Source of the DNA: DATBLE01 sp963837265
Lineage (GTDB): Bacteria > Actinomycetota > Thermoleophilia > Gaiellales > Gaiellaceae
Length of the DNA: 64,000 bases
Direction of reading: 5' to 3'
Assembly (NCBI GenBank): GCA_963837265.1
Contig: CAWIMQ010000011.1
Coordinates: 1-64,000 of the forward strand
Under the pieces are notes generated by a model that was not told the DNA's origin, ran no database searches, and worked only from the letters and a program-made list of their open reading frames with translations. The position numbers were made by a program, and so were the translations under genes. Below, one piece after another: positions 10,913-19,437 of the stretch (within the stretch, counting starts at the first letter, position 1; the number at the start of each line of letters is the position of its first letter).

Positions 10913-11812
10913 GTGCCCACGTACCTGACGGAGGCCGACGTCGAGCGGCTGCTCACGTCCGCGGACGCGATCGACGCGGTCGAGGACTCGTTCCGGCGGC
11001 TCGCGGACGGCAGGATCGAGAACGTGCCGCGGTATCGCGTCGGGCTGGACGGCGGGGCGCTGGCGGTGATGTCCGCCGTCGACCGGGAGCGTGGCCTCGC
11101 CTGCGTGAAGACCTATACGGCGACCGCGGAGGGCGTGTCGTTCGTGGTCGTGCTCTTCGCGGGGCCGGAGGTGCGGGCGGTGGTCGAGGCCGACCGGCTC
11201 GGACAGCTGCGAACCGGCGCGGCGAGCGCGGTCGCGGCGAAGCATCTGGCGCGGGAGGGTGCGCGTACGCTGGGGGTGATCGGCTGCGGCCTGCAGGCGC
11301 GCACCCAGGTCGCGTGCATCCGTGAGGCGCTGCCCGGGATCGACGAGGTGGTCGCGTACTGCCGCTCGGAGGAGCGGCTCGCGGCGTTCTGCGCCGAGGT
11401 CCGCGCCGAGGCGGGCGAGAGCCACCGCGACCCGGCCGCCTGCGACGTCGTCGTCACGATCACCACCTCACGTGACCCGGTGCTGCGTGGCGAGTGGCTG
11501 AGGCCGGGGGCGCTCGTCTGCGCCGTCGGCGCGAACCGCCCACAGGCCCGCGAGCTGGACAACACGGTGCTCGACCGTGCCGCGTTCGTCTGCTGCGACT
11601 CGCTGGACGACGCGAAGATCGAGTCGGGCGACCTGATCGAGCCCGTCTCGCAGGGGCTCCTCGACTGGCTGGAGGTGCACGAGCTCCAGGAGGTCGTCGC
11701 CGGCGGGCTCCCCGGCCGTCAGACCGACGACGACATCGTCGTCTTCAAGTCCAACGGGCTCGCCGCCTGGGACCTCGCGGTCGCCGCCCGGGTCGCCGAC
11801 CTAGCCGGATAG
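10913..11812 (+). CDS. Ornithine cyclodeaminase / mu-crystallin family protein
   Basis: The protein has 299 residues. The family core is clear: substrate-side 'RYRVGLDGGALAVMSA' (40-55), 'GLACVKTYT' (61-69), and an NAD-binding Rossmann motif 'LGVIGCGLQARTQ' (120-132). The later 'VCAVGANRP' and 'DVVVTITTS' segments also match. Members catalyse NAD-dependent deamination or imine/ketimine reduction of amino acids such as ornithine or alanine; the exact substrate cannot be told. The length is slightly below the usual 320-350. Its 3' end overlaps the convergent gene at 11801 by 12 nt. Confidence 0.87.
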   Translation: MPTYLTEADVERLLTSADAIDAVEDSFRRLADGRIENVPRYRVGLDGGALAVMSAVDRERGLACVKTYTATAEGVSFVVVLFAGPEVRAVVEADRLGQLRTGAASAVAAKHLAREGARTLGVIGCGLQARTQVACIREALPGIDEVVAYCRSEERLAAFCAEVRAEAGESHRDPAACDVVVTITTSRDPVLRGEWLRPGALVCAVGANRPQARELDNTVLDRAAFVCCDSLDDAKIESGDLIEPVSQGLLDWLEVHELQEVVAGGLPGRQTDDDIVVFKSNGLAAWDLAVAARVADLAG

Positions 11813-12037
11813 CGACGCCTTGGCGGCTTCGGCCATGTCGTCGCCGATCGCCTTCATGACGTCGGGACGGTCGAGCAGCCTCGCGATCTCCCGGGTCGAG
11901 CAGCGGTTGCGCACGTACGGGTCGTCGAGGATGTCGGTCAGCGACCGCCCGCGGTCGTGCTCCCTGATCAGGTACGCGGCGATGCGCTCCTCCTGGGTCG
12001 AGCGCGCGCCCAGAAAGGAGAAGAGGCCGCGAAGCAT
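11801..12037 (-). CDS. Small soluble protein of unknown function
   Basis: The protein has 78 residues and is predicted helical and charged, with the central segment 'EERIAAYLIREHDRGRSLTD' and a second helical pair 'STREIARLLDRPDV'. The ATG at 12037 is preferred to the upstream in-frame GTG at 12055 because GGAGGGG lies 8 nt before it, and a -10-like TACAAT (12068-12063, minus strand) would start the message near 12056. Family unknown. It is divergent from the gene at 12080. Confidence 0.6.
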   Translation of the reverse strand: MLRGLFSFLGARSTQEERIAAYLIREHDRGRSLTDILDDPYVRNRCSTREIARLLDRPDVMKAIGDDMAEAAKASLSG

Positions 12038-12079
12038 CCTGGCGATCCCCTCCACGAGGCCGATTGTATCCTTGTCACC

Positions 12080-12424
12080 TTGGTCAAGAAGACGCAGACA
12101 GGCCGTTTCGCCGAGCGCGTGATCGAGGGCGTCGACGACGCCGGCTCACCCGAGCGCATCGTGATCTGGATCGAGCGCAAGGAGGGCGGCGTCTGGGGGG
12201 TCGGCCGCGCCGTCAACCCGCAGCACCGCCCGAGCGACGAGCCGCGGCCCGACGACTACCTCTTCGACGGCTACGAGCTCCAGGACGCGCTCGACGCGGC
12301 GAACGAGGCGCTCGAGGACGACGCCGAGGTCGCCGAGCAGGACGGGAGCACCGTCCGCCACCAGCCCTTCAAGCGCAACGAGATCCTCGGCCCGCTCGAG
12401 CGCTGGTTCTTCGGCCGGCGCTGA
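12080..12424 (+). CDS. Small acidic protein of unknown function
   Basis: The protein has 114 residues from a TTG start at 12080. The basic N-terminus 'VKKTQTGRFAERVIEGVD' leads to a compact domain with 'IVIWIERKEGGVWGVGRAVN' and an acidic tail ('EALEDDAEVAEQDG') ending '...LERWFFGRR'. Codon third positions are almost all G or C, which supports coding. The start is uncertain: the frame is open upstream but only out to weak candidates that overlap the divergent gene's promoter. A palindromic repeat follows the stop by 6 nt. Not recognised. Confidence 0.6.
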   Translation: MVKKTQTGRFAERVIEGVDDAGSPERIVIWIERKEGGVWGVGRAVNPQHRPSDEPRPDDYLFDGYELQDALDAANEALEDDAEVAEQDGSTVRHQPFKRNEILGPLERWFFGRR

Positions 12425-12429
12425 TGAGC

Positions 12430-12453
12430 GTGGGGGAACCCAGGGTTCCCCAC
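12430..12453. repeat. REP-like palindrome, copy 3
   Basis: Arms GTGGGGAACC / GGTTCCCCAC (one extra G in the left arm) surround a CAG centre. It is the same family as 5264-5335 and 52876. Its position just after a stop codon would let it work as a terminator for the gene ending at 12424. Confidence 0.65.
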
Positions 12454-12493
12454 CGCCCCCTTCTTCGGAGCGCGTGACGAATCGCTCTTGCGC

Positions 12494-12499
12494 TAGCCT
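12494..12499 (+). promoter_or_regulatory. -10 box for mqnD
   Basis: TAGCCT lies 9 nt before the ATG at 12509. With no ribosome site present this suggests a leaderless or near-leaderless message. Confidence 0.4.
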
Positions 12500-12508
12500 C
12501 CCGCGGCG

Positions 12509-13336
12509 ATGCTGATCCGTCTCGGCCACAGCCCCGACGCCGACGACGCCTTCATGTTCTGGGCGCTCGCCGAGCAGCGCGTGGACACCCGTGGGCTCGA
12601 GTTCGAGCACGTGCTCCGGGACATCCAGACCCTCAACGAATGGGCCCTCGAAGGCCGGCTCGAGGTGACGGCGATCTCGTTGCACGCGTACCCGTTCGTC
12701 CAGGACCGCTATGTGCTGCTGCCCCACGGGGCGAGCATGGGCGCGGGCTACGGGCCGGTGGTCGTCGCGCGCCGGCCGATGACGAGAGACGAGCTGCGCC
12801 GGGTCGAGATCGCCGTGCCGGGGAAGATGACGACCGCGTTTCTCGTCCTGCGCATGTACCTCGGCGACTTCGAGCACCGGGTGGTGCCGTTCGACCAGAT
12901 CCTCGACGCGGTGAAGGCCGGTGACGCGGAGGCGGGCCTCCTGATCCACGAGGGACAGCTCACCTACGAGGCCGAAGGCCTGGGGAAGGTGGTCGACCTC
13001 GGCGAGTGGTGGCTGCTCGAGACGGGCCTGCCGCTGCCGCTGGGCGCGAACGTCGCGCGCCGTGACCTCGGCGAGGAGACGCTGCGCAACCTCTCGGCCG
13101 TGCTCGCAGACTCGATCTCGACCGGGCTCGCGAACCGCGCCGAGGCGATGCGGTACGCGCTCCGGTTCGGCCGCGGCCTCGACACCGCGCTCGGCGACCG
13201 GTTCGTCGCCATGTACGTGAACGAGCTGACGCAGGACTACGGCGAAGAGGGCCGGGAGGCGGTTCGCGAGCTGTTGCGGCGCGGCGAGGCGATCGGGGCG
13301 TTCGACTCGCCCGTCCAGGTCGACTTCGTCGGCTAG
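12509..13336 (+). CDS. mqnD: 1,4-dihydroxy-6-naphthoate synthase (MqnD)
   Basis: The protein has 275 residues. The hallmark 'LGHSPDADDAFMFWALA' N-terminus, 'DIQTLNEWALEGRLEVTAIS' and 'LLPHGASMGAGYGPVVVARR' match the periplasmic-binding-protein-like MqnA/MqnD fold, and the 'SPD.DDAFMF' form identifies MqnD. The enzyme converts cyclic dehypoxanthinyl futalosine to 1,4-dihydroxy-6-naphthoate in the futalosine menaquinone pathway, so the cell probably uses menaquinone. No other mqn gene is in the window. It is followed 10 nt later by a thiolase with its own promoter. Confidence 0.9.
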   Translation: MLIRLGHSPDADDAFMFWALAEQRVDTRGLEFEHVLRDIQTLNEWALEGRLEVTAISLHAYPFVQDRYVLLPHGASMGAGYGPVVVARRPMTRDELRRVEIAVPGKMTTAFLVLRMYLGDFEHRVVPFDQILDAVKAGDAEAGLLIHEGQLTYEAEGLGKVVDLGEWWLLETGLPLPLGANVARRDLGEETLRNLSAVLADSISTGLANRAEAMRYALRFGRGLDTALGDRFVAMYVNELTQDYGEEGREAVRELLRRGEAIGAFDSPVQVDFVG

Positions 13337-13339
13337 CCT
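13334..13339 (+). promoter_or_regulatory. Leaderless -10 box of the thiolase
   Basis: TAGCCT ends 7 nt before the ATG at 13347 and overlaps the mqnD stop codon. Confidence 0.5.
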
Positions 13340-13346
13340 CCGCTGC

Positions 13347-14519
13347 ATGACGAGGGCGGTCATCCTGTCCGCCGTCCGGACTCCGGTCGGCCGCTACGGC
13401 GGCGGGCTCTCGGAGGTGAGGCCGGACGACCTCGCCGCGACCGCGATCGCGACCGCCGTCGAGCGCGCAGGCGTGCCGGCCGGAGAGATCGAGGACGTCT
13501 GGCTCGGCTGCGCCAACCAGGCGGGGGAGGACAACCGCAACGTGGCGCGGATGGCCGCGCTCGTCGCGGGGCTTCCGGACTCGGTCGCCGGCGTCACCGT
13601 GAACCGCCTCTGCGCGTCCGGCCTCTCCGCGGTCGTCGGGGCCTGCCACGCGGTCGCGGCCGGGGACGGCGATCTCTTCGTCGCCGGCGGCGTCGAGTCG
13701 ATGAGCCGGGCGCCGCTCGTGACGGCGAAGCCGGAGCGCGCCTTCCCGCGCGGAAACCAGACGATGTGGGACACGACGCTCGGCTGGCGCTTCCCGAACC
13801 CGCGTCTCGAGGAGCTGTTCCCGCTCGAGGCGATGGGGGAGACGGGCGAGAACGTCGCCGAGCGCTTCGGAGTCACGCGCGAGGACCAGGATGCCTTCGC
13901 GCTCGTCTCCCAGCGGCGCTGGGCGGCTGCGGACGCGGCGGGCCGGTTCGCCGACGAGCTCGTCCCGGCCGGAGGGCTCGAGCGTGACGAGCACCCTCGC
14001 CCGGACACGGATAGGGAGAAGCTCGCCGCTCTGAGGCCGGCCTTCCGGGCCGGCGGCACGGTCACCGCCGGCAACTCGAGCGGGATCAACGACGGCGCCG
14101 CGGCGCTCGTCGTCGCGAGCGAGGACAAGGCCCACGAGCTGGGCGTCGCGCCGCTCGGCGCCTTCGTCGGCAGCGCCGTTGCGGGCGTCGACCCCCGGGT
14201 GATGGGCATCGGCCCGGTGCCGGCCGTGCAGAAGCTGCTGGGCCGGGTCGGCATCGACCCGGCCGAGATCGACCTGGTCGAGCTGAACGAGGCGTTCGCG
14301 TCGCAGAGCCTGGTCGTGATCCGCGAGCTGGGGCTCGACCCCGAGCGCGTGAACGTGAACGGCGGCGCGATCGCGCTCGGCCACCCGCTCGGGATGAGCG
14401 GCGCCCGCCTTGCCGTCACGCTCCTCCACGAGCTCCGCCGTCGCGACGGGCGGTACGGGCTCGCCACCCTCTGCGTGGGCGTCGGCCAGGGGCAGGCTGC
14501 TCTCTTCGAGCGTGCCTAG
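13347..14519 (+). CDS. Thiolase (acetyl-CoA acyltransferase)
   Basis: The protein has 390 residues, a normal thiolase length. The catalytic residues are present: Cys89 in 'NRLCASGLSA', His346 in 'ALGHPLGMSGAR' and Cys376 in 'LCVGVGQG'. The N-terminus 'AVILSAVRTPVGRYGGGLSE' is typical. It performs thiolytic cleavage of 3-oxoacyl-CoA, or the reverse condensation; the sequence would also fit a beta-ketoadipyl-CoA thiolase, which would connect with the paa genes, but nothing visible proves this. It overlaps the next gene by 8 nt. Confidence 0.92.
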   Translation: MTRAVILSAVRTPVGRYGGGLSEVRPDDLAATAIATAVERAGVPAGEIEDVWLGCANQAGEDNRNVARMAALVAGLPDSVAGVTVNRLCASGLSAVVGACHAVAAGDGDLFVAGGVESMSRAPLVTAKPERAFPRGNQTMWDTTLGWRFPNPRLEELFPLEAMGETGENVAERFGVTREDQDAFALVSQRRWAAADAAGRFADELVPAGGLERDEHPRPDTDREKLAALRPAFRAGGTVTAGNSSGINDGAAALVVASEDKAHELGVAPLGAFVGSAVAGVDPRVMGIGPVPAVQKLLGRVGIDPAEIDLVELNEAFASQSLVVIRELGLDPERVNVNGGAIALGHPLGMSGARLAVTLLHELRRRDGRYGLATLCVGVGQGQAALFERA

Positions 14520-15678
14520 CCAGGTCGAGAGCTACGTTCTCCTCGGCCTGCGGCTCGGGCGGCACGTGGACGGCCTCGTCGATGCGTACTACGGGCCGGC
14601 GGAGCTCGAGGAGCAGGTGGAGGCCGAGCCGCTCGCCGACCCGGCCGAGCTCGTCGAGCAGGGCGACGCGATCCTCGCCGCCCTCGACGACGGCTGGCTC
14701 CGCGACCAGGCACTGGGTCTCCGCACCTACGCCGCCGTGCTCGCGGGTGAGGAGATCTCGTACTCGGACGAGGTCGAGCGCTGCTACGGCGTCCGGCCGG
14801 CGCGGGTCGGAACGGAGGCATACGAGGAGGTGCACGCGCGTCTCGACGAGCTCCTCCCCGGCAGAGGGGACATCCGCGAGCGCTACCGGGCCTGGCGGCA
14901 GGCGAGCATCGTGCCGGCCGCGGCGGTCGTCCCCGTCCTGCGCGAGCTCGTGGACGAGCTGCGGGCCCGGACCGCGGGGCTCATCGAGCTGCCCGCCGGC
15001 GAGGGCGTCGTCGTCGACGAGGCGCGCGACGAGCCGTGGTGGGCGTTCAACTACTACCTCGGCGATCTGCGGAGCCGCGTCGTCGTCAACGTCGACGTGC
15101 CGACCACCTGCGACGACGTGGTCGAGCTGGCCGCGCACGAGGCCTACCCGGGGCATCACACGGAGCGGTCGGCGAAGGAGCAGCGCCTGCTTCGCGACGA
15201 GGGCCTTCTCGAGGAGTCGATCCAGATGGTCCCGACCCCGGCTGCGCTGGTCAGCGAGGGGATCGCCGAGCTCGGCCCCGTCTTCGTCCTCGACGGCGAC
15301 TTTCCGGAGCGGCTGGCGGCGCTCCTGCGGCGCCGCGGGCTCGAGTACGACCACGACGGGGCGCGGGCGGTTCGAGAGGCGCGCAGGCTGCTGCGGCGGG
15401 CGGGGCTCGACGCGGCGCTGATGATCCACGAGGAGGGCGCCTCCGTCGCCGAGGCGGAGGCGCACGTGCGGCGCTGGTCGCGGATCACGCCCGAGGAGGC
15501 GTCGCGGAACGTCCGGTTCGTCGTCGACCCGACCTGGCGGGCGTACGCGATCAACTACTCGGCCGGCCACGACCTCTGCCGGGCATGGGTGGGCGGCGAC
15601 CCCGCGCGGTTCGTGCGCCTGCTCACCGAGCACGTCCGCGTCGGAGACCTCCTGGCCTCGGTATCGTCAGCGCCGTGA
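14512..15678 (+). CDS. DUF885-like protein with HExxxxHH motif
   Basis: The protein has 388 residues. Near the middle lies 'AAHEAYPGHHTE' (about residues 210-221), the metal-binding-like motif of the DUF885 family, whose members are predicted zinc peptidases or carboxypeptidases. A second conserved area, 'MIHEEGASVAEAEAHV', lies near the C-terminus. The GTG at 14512 overlaps the thiolase stop; a frame extends further upstream but only within the thiolase. Activity is predicted only. Confidence 0.75.
   Translation: MPSQVESYVLLGLRLGRHVDGLVDAYYGPAELEEQVEAEPLADPAELVEQGDAILAALDDGWLRDQALGLRTYAAVLAGEEISYSDEVERCYGVRPARVGTEAYEEVHARLDELLPGRGDIRERYRAWRQASIVPAAAVVPVLRELVDELRARTAGLIELPAGEGVVVDEARDEPWWAFNYYLGDLRSRVVVNVDVPTTCDDVVELAAHEAYPGHHTERSAKEQRLLRDEGLLEESIQMVPTPAALVSEGIAELGPVFVLDGDFPERLAALLRRRGLEYDHDGARAVREARRLLRRAGLDAALMIHEEGASVAEAEAHVRRWSRITPEEASRNVRFVVDPTWRAYAINYSAGHDLCRAWVGGDPARFVRLLTEHVRVGDLLASVSSAP
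15662..15667 (+). promoter_or_regulatory. Leaderless -10 box of the aldehyde dehydrogenase
   Basis: TATCGT ends 7 nt before the GTG at 15675, inside the end of the preceding gene. Confidence 0.45.
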
Positions 15679-17141
15679 GCGCGACCGCCGAGCACGAGGC
15701 GGGCCTGTTCGTCGGCGGCGAGGTCGTCGAGGGCTCGGAGGCGCGCGAGCTCGTCGAGCCGGCGACCGGCGAGCCGCTCGCGACCGTCCAGCTCGCGGGC
15801 GAGCAGGACGTCGACCGAGCGGTCGAGGCCGCACGGGCAGCGCTCGACGGCGACTGGGGCCGGACGGGGCCGACAGAGCGCTCCCGTCTGCTGCACGCAC
15901 TCGCCGACGCGATCGTCGCCAACCGCAACGAGCTCGCCGAGCTCGAGTCGCGAAACGTCGGCAAGGCGATCTCCTCGGTCAAGGCCGAGCTCTTCGGCAG
16001 CGTCGAGAACTTCCGCTTCTACGCCTCGGGAATCGCGACGATCGCCGGTCGCTCGAGCCCGGTCGGCAGCTCGCTGGTCTTTTACTCGCTGAAGGAGCCG
16101 GTCGGCGTCTGCGGCCAGATCGTGCCCTGGAACTACCCGCTGCTGATGTCCGCCTGGAAGCTCGCGCCCGCGCTGGCGGCCGGCTGCGCGGTCGTGCTCA
16201 AGCCGGACCCGCAGACTCCCCTCAGCGTGCTGCGGGTCGCCGAGCTCGCCGCCGAGGTCGGGTTCCCGGCCGGCGCGATCAACATCGTCCCCGGCGACGG
16301 GCCGAGCACCGGCGCCTACCTCGTGCGCCATCCCGGAGTGGACAAGGTTGCGTTCACCGGCTCGACCAGAACGGGCGGCGAGATCATGCGGCTGGCCTCC
16401 GACCCGATCAAGCGGGTCACGCTCGAGCTCGGCGGCAAGAGCCCGAACCTCGTCTTTGCCGACGCCGACCTCGCGAGCGCGGTCCCGAGCTCCGTGTGGT
16501 CGATCTACTACTCCGCCGGGCAGAGCTGCGAGGCGCGCTCGCGCGTGCTGGTCGAGAAGCCGCTCTACGACGAGTTCGTCGCGGAGTTCGCCGCCAGGGC
16601 CGGCACGGTGAAGATGGGCGACCCGCTCGACCCGGAGACGCAGATGGGCTCGCTGATCTCGCAGGGCCACCGCGACCGCGTGCACGGCTTCGTCGAGCGC
16701 GGCCGTGAGGAGGGCGCCGAGGTCCTGCTCGGCGGCGAGGCCCCCGACGGCCCGGGCGCGTTCTACCCGCCGACGGTGATCGCGCAGGTGGATAACTCGA
16801 TGACGGTCGCGCAGGAGGAGATCTTCGGTCCGGTCGTGACCGTGATCCCGTTCGACGACGAGGCGGATGCGATTCGTATCGCGAACGCCGTCCGGTACGG
16901 GCTGATGGCGACGGTCTGGACGGGCGACCCGGCGCGAGGGCACCGGATCGCGTCGCGGATCAAGTCGGGCACGGTCGGGATCAACATGCCGTACACGGCG
17001 TTCCCCGGAATCCCGTTCGGGGGCTACAAGCAGTCGGGGTTCGGCCGGGAGCTCGCTCTCGACACGCTCGATCTGTACCTGGAGACGAAGAGCGTGATCG
17101 TGAACACCGGCGCGAAGCCGATCAACCCGTTCGGGCTCTGA
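15675..17141 (+). CDS. NAD(P)+-dependent aldehyde dehydrogenase
   Basis: The protein has 488 residues, full length for the family. Catalytic residues: Asn153 ('PWNYP'), Glu251 ('LELGGKSPN') and nucleophile Cys285 ('AGQSCEA'). The coenzyme-fold motif 'FTGSTRTGG' is at 227-235. It oxidises an aldehyde to the acid; the substrate is not evident, and betaine-aldehyde- or gamma-aminobutyraldehyde-type enzymes look similar. The GTG start overlaps the previous stop (GTGA), and the stop overlaps the CTG start of the next gene, so translation may be coupled. Confidence 0.92.
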   Translation: MSATAEHEAGLFVGGEVVEGSEARELVEPATGEPLATVQLAGEQDVDRAVEAARAALDGDWGRTGPTERSRLLHALADAIVANRNELAELESRNVGKAISSVKAELFGSVENFRFYASGIATIAGRSSPVGSSLVFYSLKEPVGVCGQIVPWNYPLLMSAWKLAPALAAGCAVVLKPDPQTPLSVLRVAELAAEVGFPAGAINIVPGDGPSTGAYLVRHPGVDKVAFTGSTRTGGEIMRLASDPIKRVTLELGGKSPNLVFADADLASAVPSSVWSIYYSAGQSCEARSRVLVEKPLYDEFVAEFAARAGTVKMGDPLDPETQMGSLISQGHRDRVHGFVERGREEGAEVLLGGEAPDGPGAFYPPTVIAQVDNSMTVAQEEIFGPVVTVIPFDDEADAIRIANAVRYGLMATVWTGDPARGHRIASRIKSGTVGINMPYTAFPGIPFGGYKQSGFGRELALDTLDLYLETKSVIVNTGAKPINPFGL

Positions 17142-18154
17142 GCCGGATCCTCGACCGGCTCGAGCAGCTCTACGCGATCGGCGGCGGTCCGGGAGCGAAC
17201 CGGGTCTCCGGCTCCCCCCAGGAGGACGAGGCCCACGCGCTCGCCCTCGGCTGGCTCGAGGAGGCCGGGCTCGAGGTCGAGGTCGACGAGGCGGGGAATC
17301 TCTTCGGCCATGTCCGAGGGACAGTCCCTGGGACGAGCCTGGTCTGGACGGGGTCCCATCTGGACACGGTGCCGCAGGGTGGGCGCTTCGACGGCGCCCT
17401 CGGCGTGGTCGCCGCGATCGAGGCGGTCGAGCTCGCCGGACGGGGTACGGTGGCGGTCTTCCGGGGCGAGGAGGTCGGCTGTGTCGGCAGCCGCGCGCGC
17501 GTCGCGCGCGGAGGCCTCCCCGACGTCTTCGTCGAGGTTCACGTCGAGCAGGGCCCCCGCCTCGCCGCCGCCGAGGCGCCCCTCGGGGTCGTGACCGGCA
17601 TCGTCGGGTACGCGCGCGGGGAGGTCGTCGTGGAGGGCCGGGCGGGTCATGCGGGGACGACGCCGATGGGCGCCCGTGACGACGCACTCGTCAAGGCCGC
17701 CCGCCTCGTCCTCCGTCTGGAAGAGGCGGCGTCCGCGATCCCGGAGGCCGTCGCCACCGTCGGGCGCATCGAGGCGGAGCCGGGCGGCGTGAATGTCATT
17801 CCCGGCCGGGTCCGCTTCAGCGTCGACGTCCGCGCGCCCGACCGCGAGCGCCTGGAGGCGCTGATCGCGCTCGCCGGCATCGACGGCGAGCACGCCGTGC
17901 CGCCGGTCGGAATGAGCCCGTCGGTCGCCGGCGCGCTTCGCGACGAGCTGCGGAGCCGCGGCCTTCCCTTCGTCGAGCTCGCCTCCGGGGCGGGCCACGA
18001 CGCGGGTGTCCTCGCGCGGGCCGGTGTCCCGAGCGGGATGCTGTTCGTACGTAGCCTGGCCGGCGGTGTCAGCCACTCCCCGGACGAGCTGTCGTCCGAG
18101 GAGGACGTCGCGCTCGCGGCCGACGTGCTGGCCGGGGCCCTAGCTCGTCTGTAG
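17138..18154 (+). CDS. M20 amidohydrolase, allantoate amidohydrolase / carbamoylase type, with apparent CTG start
   Basis: The protein has 338 residues counted from CTG17138. The N-terminal block 'LEQLYAIGGGPGANRVSGS' (8-26) and metal ligands His74 and Asp76 ('GSHLDTVP'), Asp85 ('GRFDGALG'), Glu111/112 ('FRGEEVG') and His135 ('VHVEQGP') match hydantoinase/carbamoylase-type M20 enzymes, which include allantoate amidohydrolase. No ATG, GTG or TTG occurs in frame between 17138 and 17368. A GTG at 17369 would discard His74 and Asp76, so it cannot be the true start. CTG overlaps the upstream TGA as CTGA. The segment between Glu112 and His135 is shorter than usual. A palindromic repeat (17312-17334) encodes residues 59-66. 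It converges on the urate genes and probably acts after allantoin. Confidence 0.82.
   Translation: MSRILDRLEQLYAIGGGPGANRVSGSPQEDEAHALALGWLEEAGLEVEVDEAGNLFGHVRGTVPGTSLVWTGSHLDTVPQGGRFDGALGVVAAIEAVELAGRGTVAVFRGEEVGCVGSRARVARGGLPDVFVEVHVEQGPRLAAAEAPLGVVTGIVGYARGEVVVEGRAGHAGTTPMGARDDALVKAARLVLRLEEAASAIPEAVATVGRIEAEPGGVNVIPGRVRFSVDVRAPDRERLEALIALAGIDGEHAVPPVGMSPSVAGALRDELRSRGLPFVELASGAGHDAGVLARAGVPSGMLFVRSLAGGVSHSPDELSSEEDVALAADVLAGALARL
17312..17334. repeat. AGGGAC-A-GTCCCT palindrome inside a gene
   Basis: The core AGGGACAGTCCCT (17317-17329) lies within a 23-nt imperfect palindrome with arms GTCCGAGGGAC / GTCCCTGGGAC (one mismatch), in the M20 coding sequence. The same core is found at 63789-63801 and, inverted, at 63898-63910. 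Confidence 0.7.
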
Positions 18155-19021
18155 CCGCACGTCGACGCCTCGCAGCCAGACCTCGTTGCGCTCGGGGTAG
18201 TAGACGATGTCGTTCGGCTCCCGGATGCCGTAAGCGAGGTGCGTCATGCCGTCGGGACCGGGCACGAAGCAGTGGGGGACGCCGGTCCCCGGTGGCCGCG
18301 AGATCGCGTGACCTGCTCGGATCGAGTGCTCCTCGTCGCCCAGCCGGAGGGTTCCGGAGCCCTCCAGCAGGACGAAGATCTCCTCCTCGGCCGAGTGGCA
18401 ATGTGGTACGTAGGGCATTCCTCCCGGCGACTGCGTCAGCGTGTTCAGGCCGGTACGAACCGAGCCGCCCGTCGCGCCGAGGATGCGAACGGTCCCCTCG
18501 AGGATCGTCGGCGCGTCGGCGAGGGCGACCACGTTCGCCGGCCGCGGGCCCGGCTCGGGGAGCTCGAGCTCACCAGCAGCAGCCTCGCGCTCCCAGGGAT
18601 GCGGCCCGCCCGAGACGTCCACGGTCGCGGCCATCCGCAGCACGCCGGCGCGGGGCAGCCAGGTCGCGGTCGCCCGGGCTCGCTGGCCGAAGGCGAGGAC
18701 GTCGAGCCCGTCCGGTCCGGCGACGAGCGTGTGGTACTCGCCCTCGGCCACGTGGACGATCGTGTCTCCAGGGCCGACCTCGCAGGTCGCAGGCCCGCTG
18801 CCGTCGTCCTGCCACAGCAGGCCCGAGCCGCGGAGGACGTGGAAGATTTCCTCCTCGGCGAGCTCGCAATGGACCGGCGACGAGCGGCCGCCGGGCTGGA
18901 TCTTCAGCAGACCGACTCCGATCCGATCGGAGCCGATCGCGTTGCCGAGGTCGATGCGCGTGAGACGCATCGGCCCGGTTTCGAGCACGCGACCCTCGAC
19001 CTCGTCCCAGTGCGCGATCAT
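18140..19021 (-). CDS. Bicupin protein
   Basis: The protein has 293 residues with two cupin barrels. Metal-site-like segments are 'PVHCELAEEEIFHVLRGSG' (about 49-67) and 'PHCHSAEEEIFVLLEGSG' (about 194-211), each followed by the second cupin motif ('HVAEGEYHTL' and 'RPPGTGVPHCF'). The end overlaps the convergent M20 gene by 15 nt, and its ATG overlaps the DUF3830 stop (ATGA). In a purine cluster a bicupin could be (S)-ureidoglycine aminohydrolase, but I see no diagnostic identity, so that is only a hypothesis. Confidence 0.8.
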   Translation of the reverse strand: MIAHWDEVEGRVLETGPMRLTRIDLGNAIGSDRIGVGLLKIQPGGRSSPVHCELAEEEIFHVLRGSGLLWQDDGSGPATCEVGPGDTIVHVAEGEYHTLVAGPDGLDVLAFGQRARATATWLPRAGVLRMAATVDVSGGPHPWEREAAAGELELPEPGPRPANVVALADAPTILEGTVRILGATGGSVRTGLNTLTQSPGGMPYVPHCHSAEEEIFVLLEGSGTLRLGDEEHSIRAGHAISRPPGTGVPHCFVPGPDGMTHLAYGIREPNDIVYYPERNEVWLRGVDVRLQTS

Positions 19022-19428
19022 GCCTCTTCGAAGCGAATCGGCTGCGCGCCTTGCCAGAGGACGAGCTCGCCGATCGCCGGCAGCTGCTCGAGCCCTTCGA
19101 CGACGGTGGCGAAGTGGTTGCCGGCGAGCTGCCCCGCCTTGCTGGCGAAGCACGTGTCGCCGTAGGGGAAGAGGATCTCGACCTCGCTGAGGCCGCCCGG
19201 GTAGAGGAGCAGCTCGCCCGGCGCGGGGTAGCTCGTCGGGTCCTCCGGGCCGAGGCCGCCGACGTCGAAGTCGCCCATCGGGATCCACGCCGCCTGCCCG
19301 CTCCAGCGGGCGTGGATCAGTCTGCTCTCGTACGGGAGGATCGTCCGGAAGAACGCGACCGTGCGTGGGGAGGCCGCCTCCTCGAGGTGGGCGGCGAGCA
19401 CGTGGCCGGCGACGCTGATCCGGAGCAC
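19018..19428 (-). CDS. DUF3830 family protein
   Basis: The protein has 136 residues, with a compact all-beta, cyclophilin-like pattern. 'FFRTILPYESRLIHARWSG' (about 26-44) and 'LSEVEILFPYGDTCFASKAG' (about 80-99) are the segments by which I recognise DUF3830. No catalytic role is established for the family. It is coupled to the bicupin gene (ATGA) and lies downstream of puuD, which suggests a role in the same purine-degradation unit. Confidence 0.7.
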   Translation of the reverse strand: MLRISVAGHVLAAHLEEAASPRTVAFFRTILPYESRLIHARWSGQAAWIPMGDFDVGGLGPEDPTSYPAPGELLLYPGGLSEVEILFPYGDTCFASKAGQLAGNHFATVVEGLEQLPAIGELVLWQGAQPIRFEEA

Positions 19429-19437
19429 GGCGGGAGC

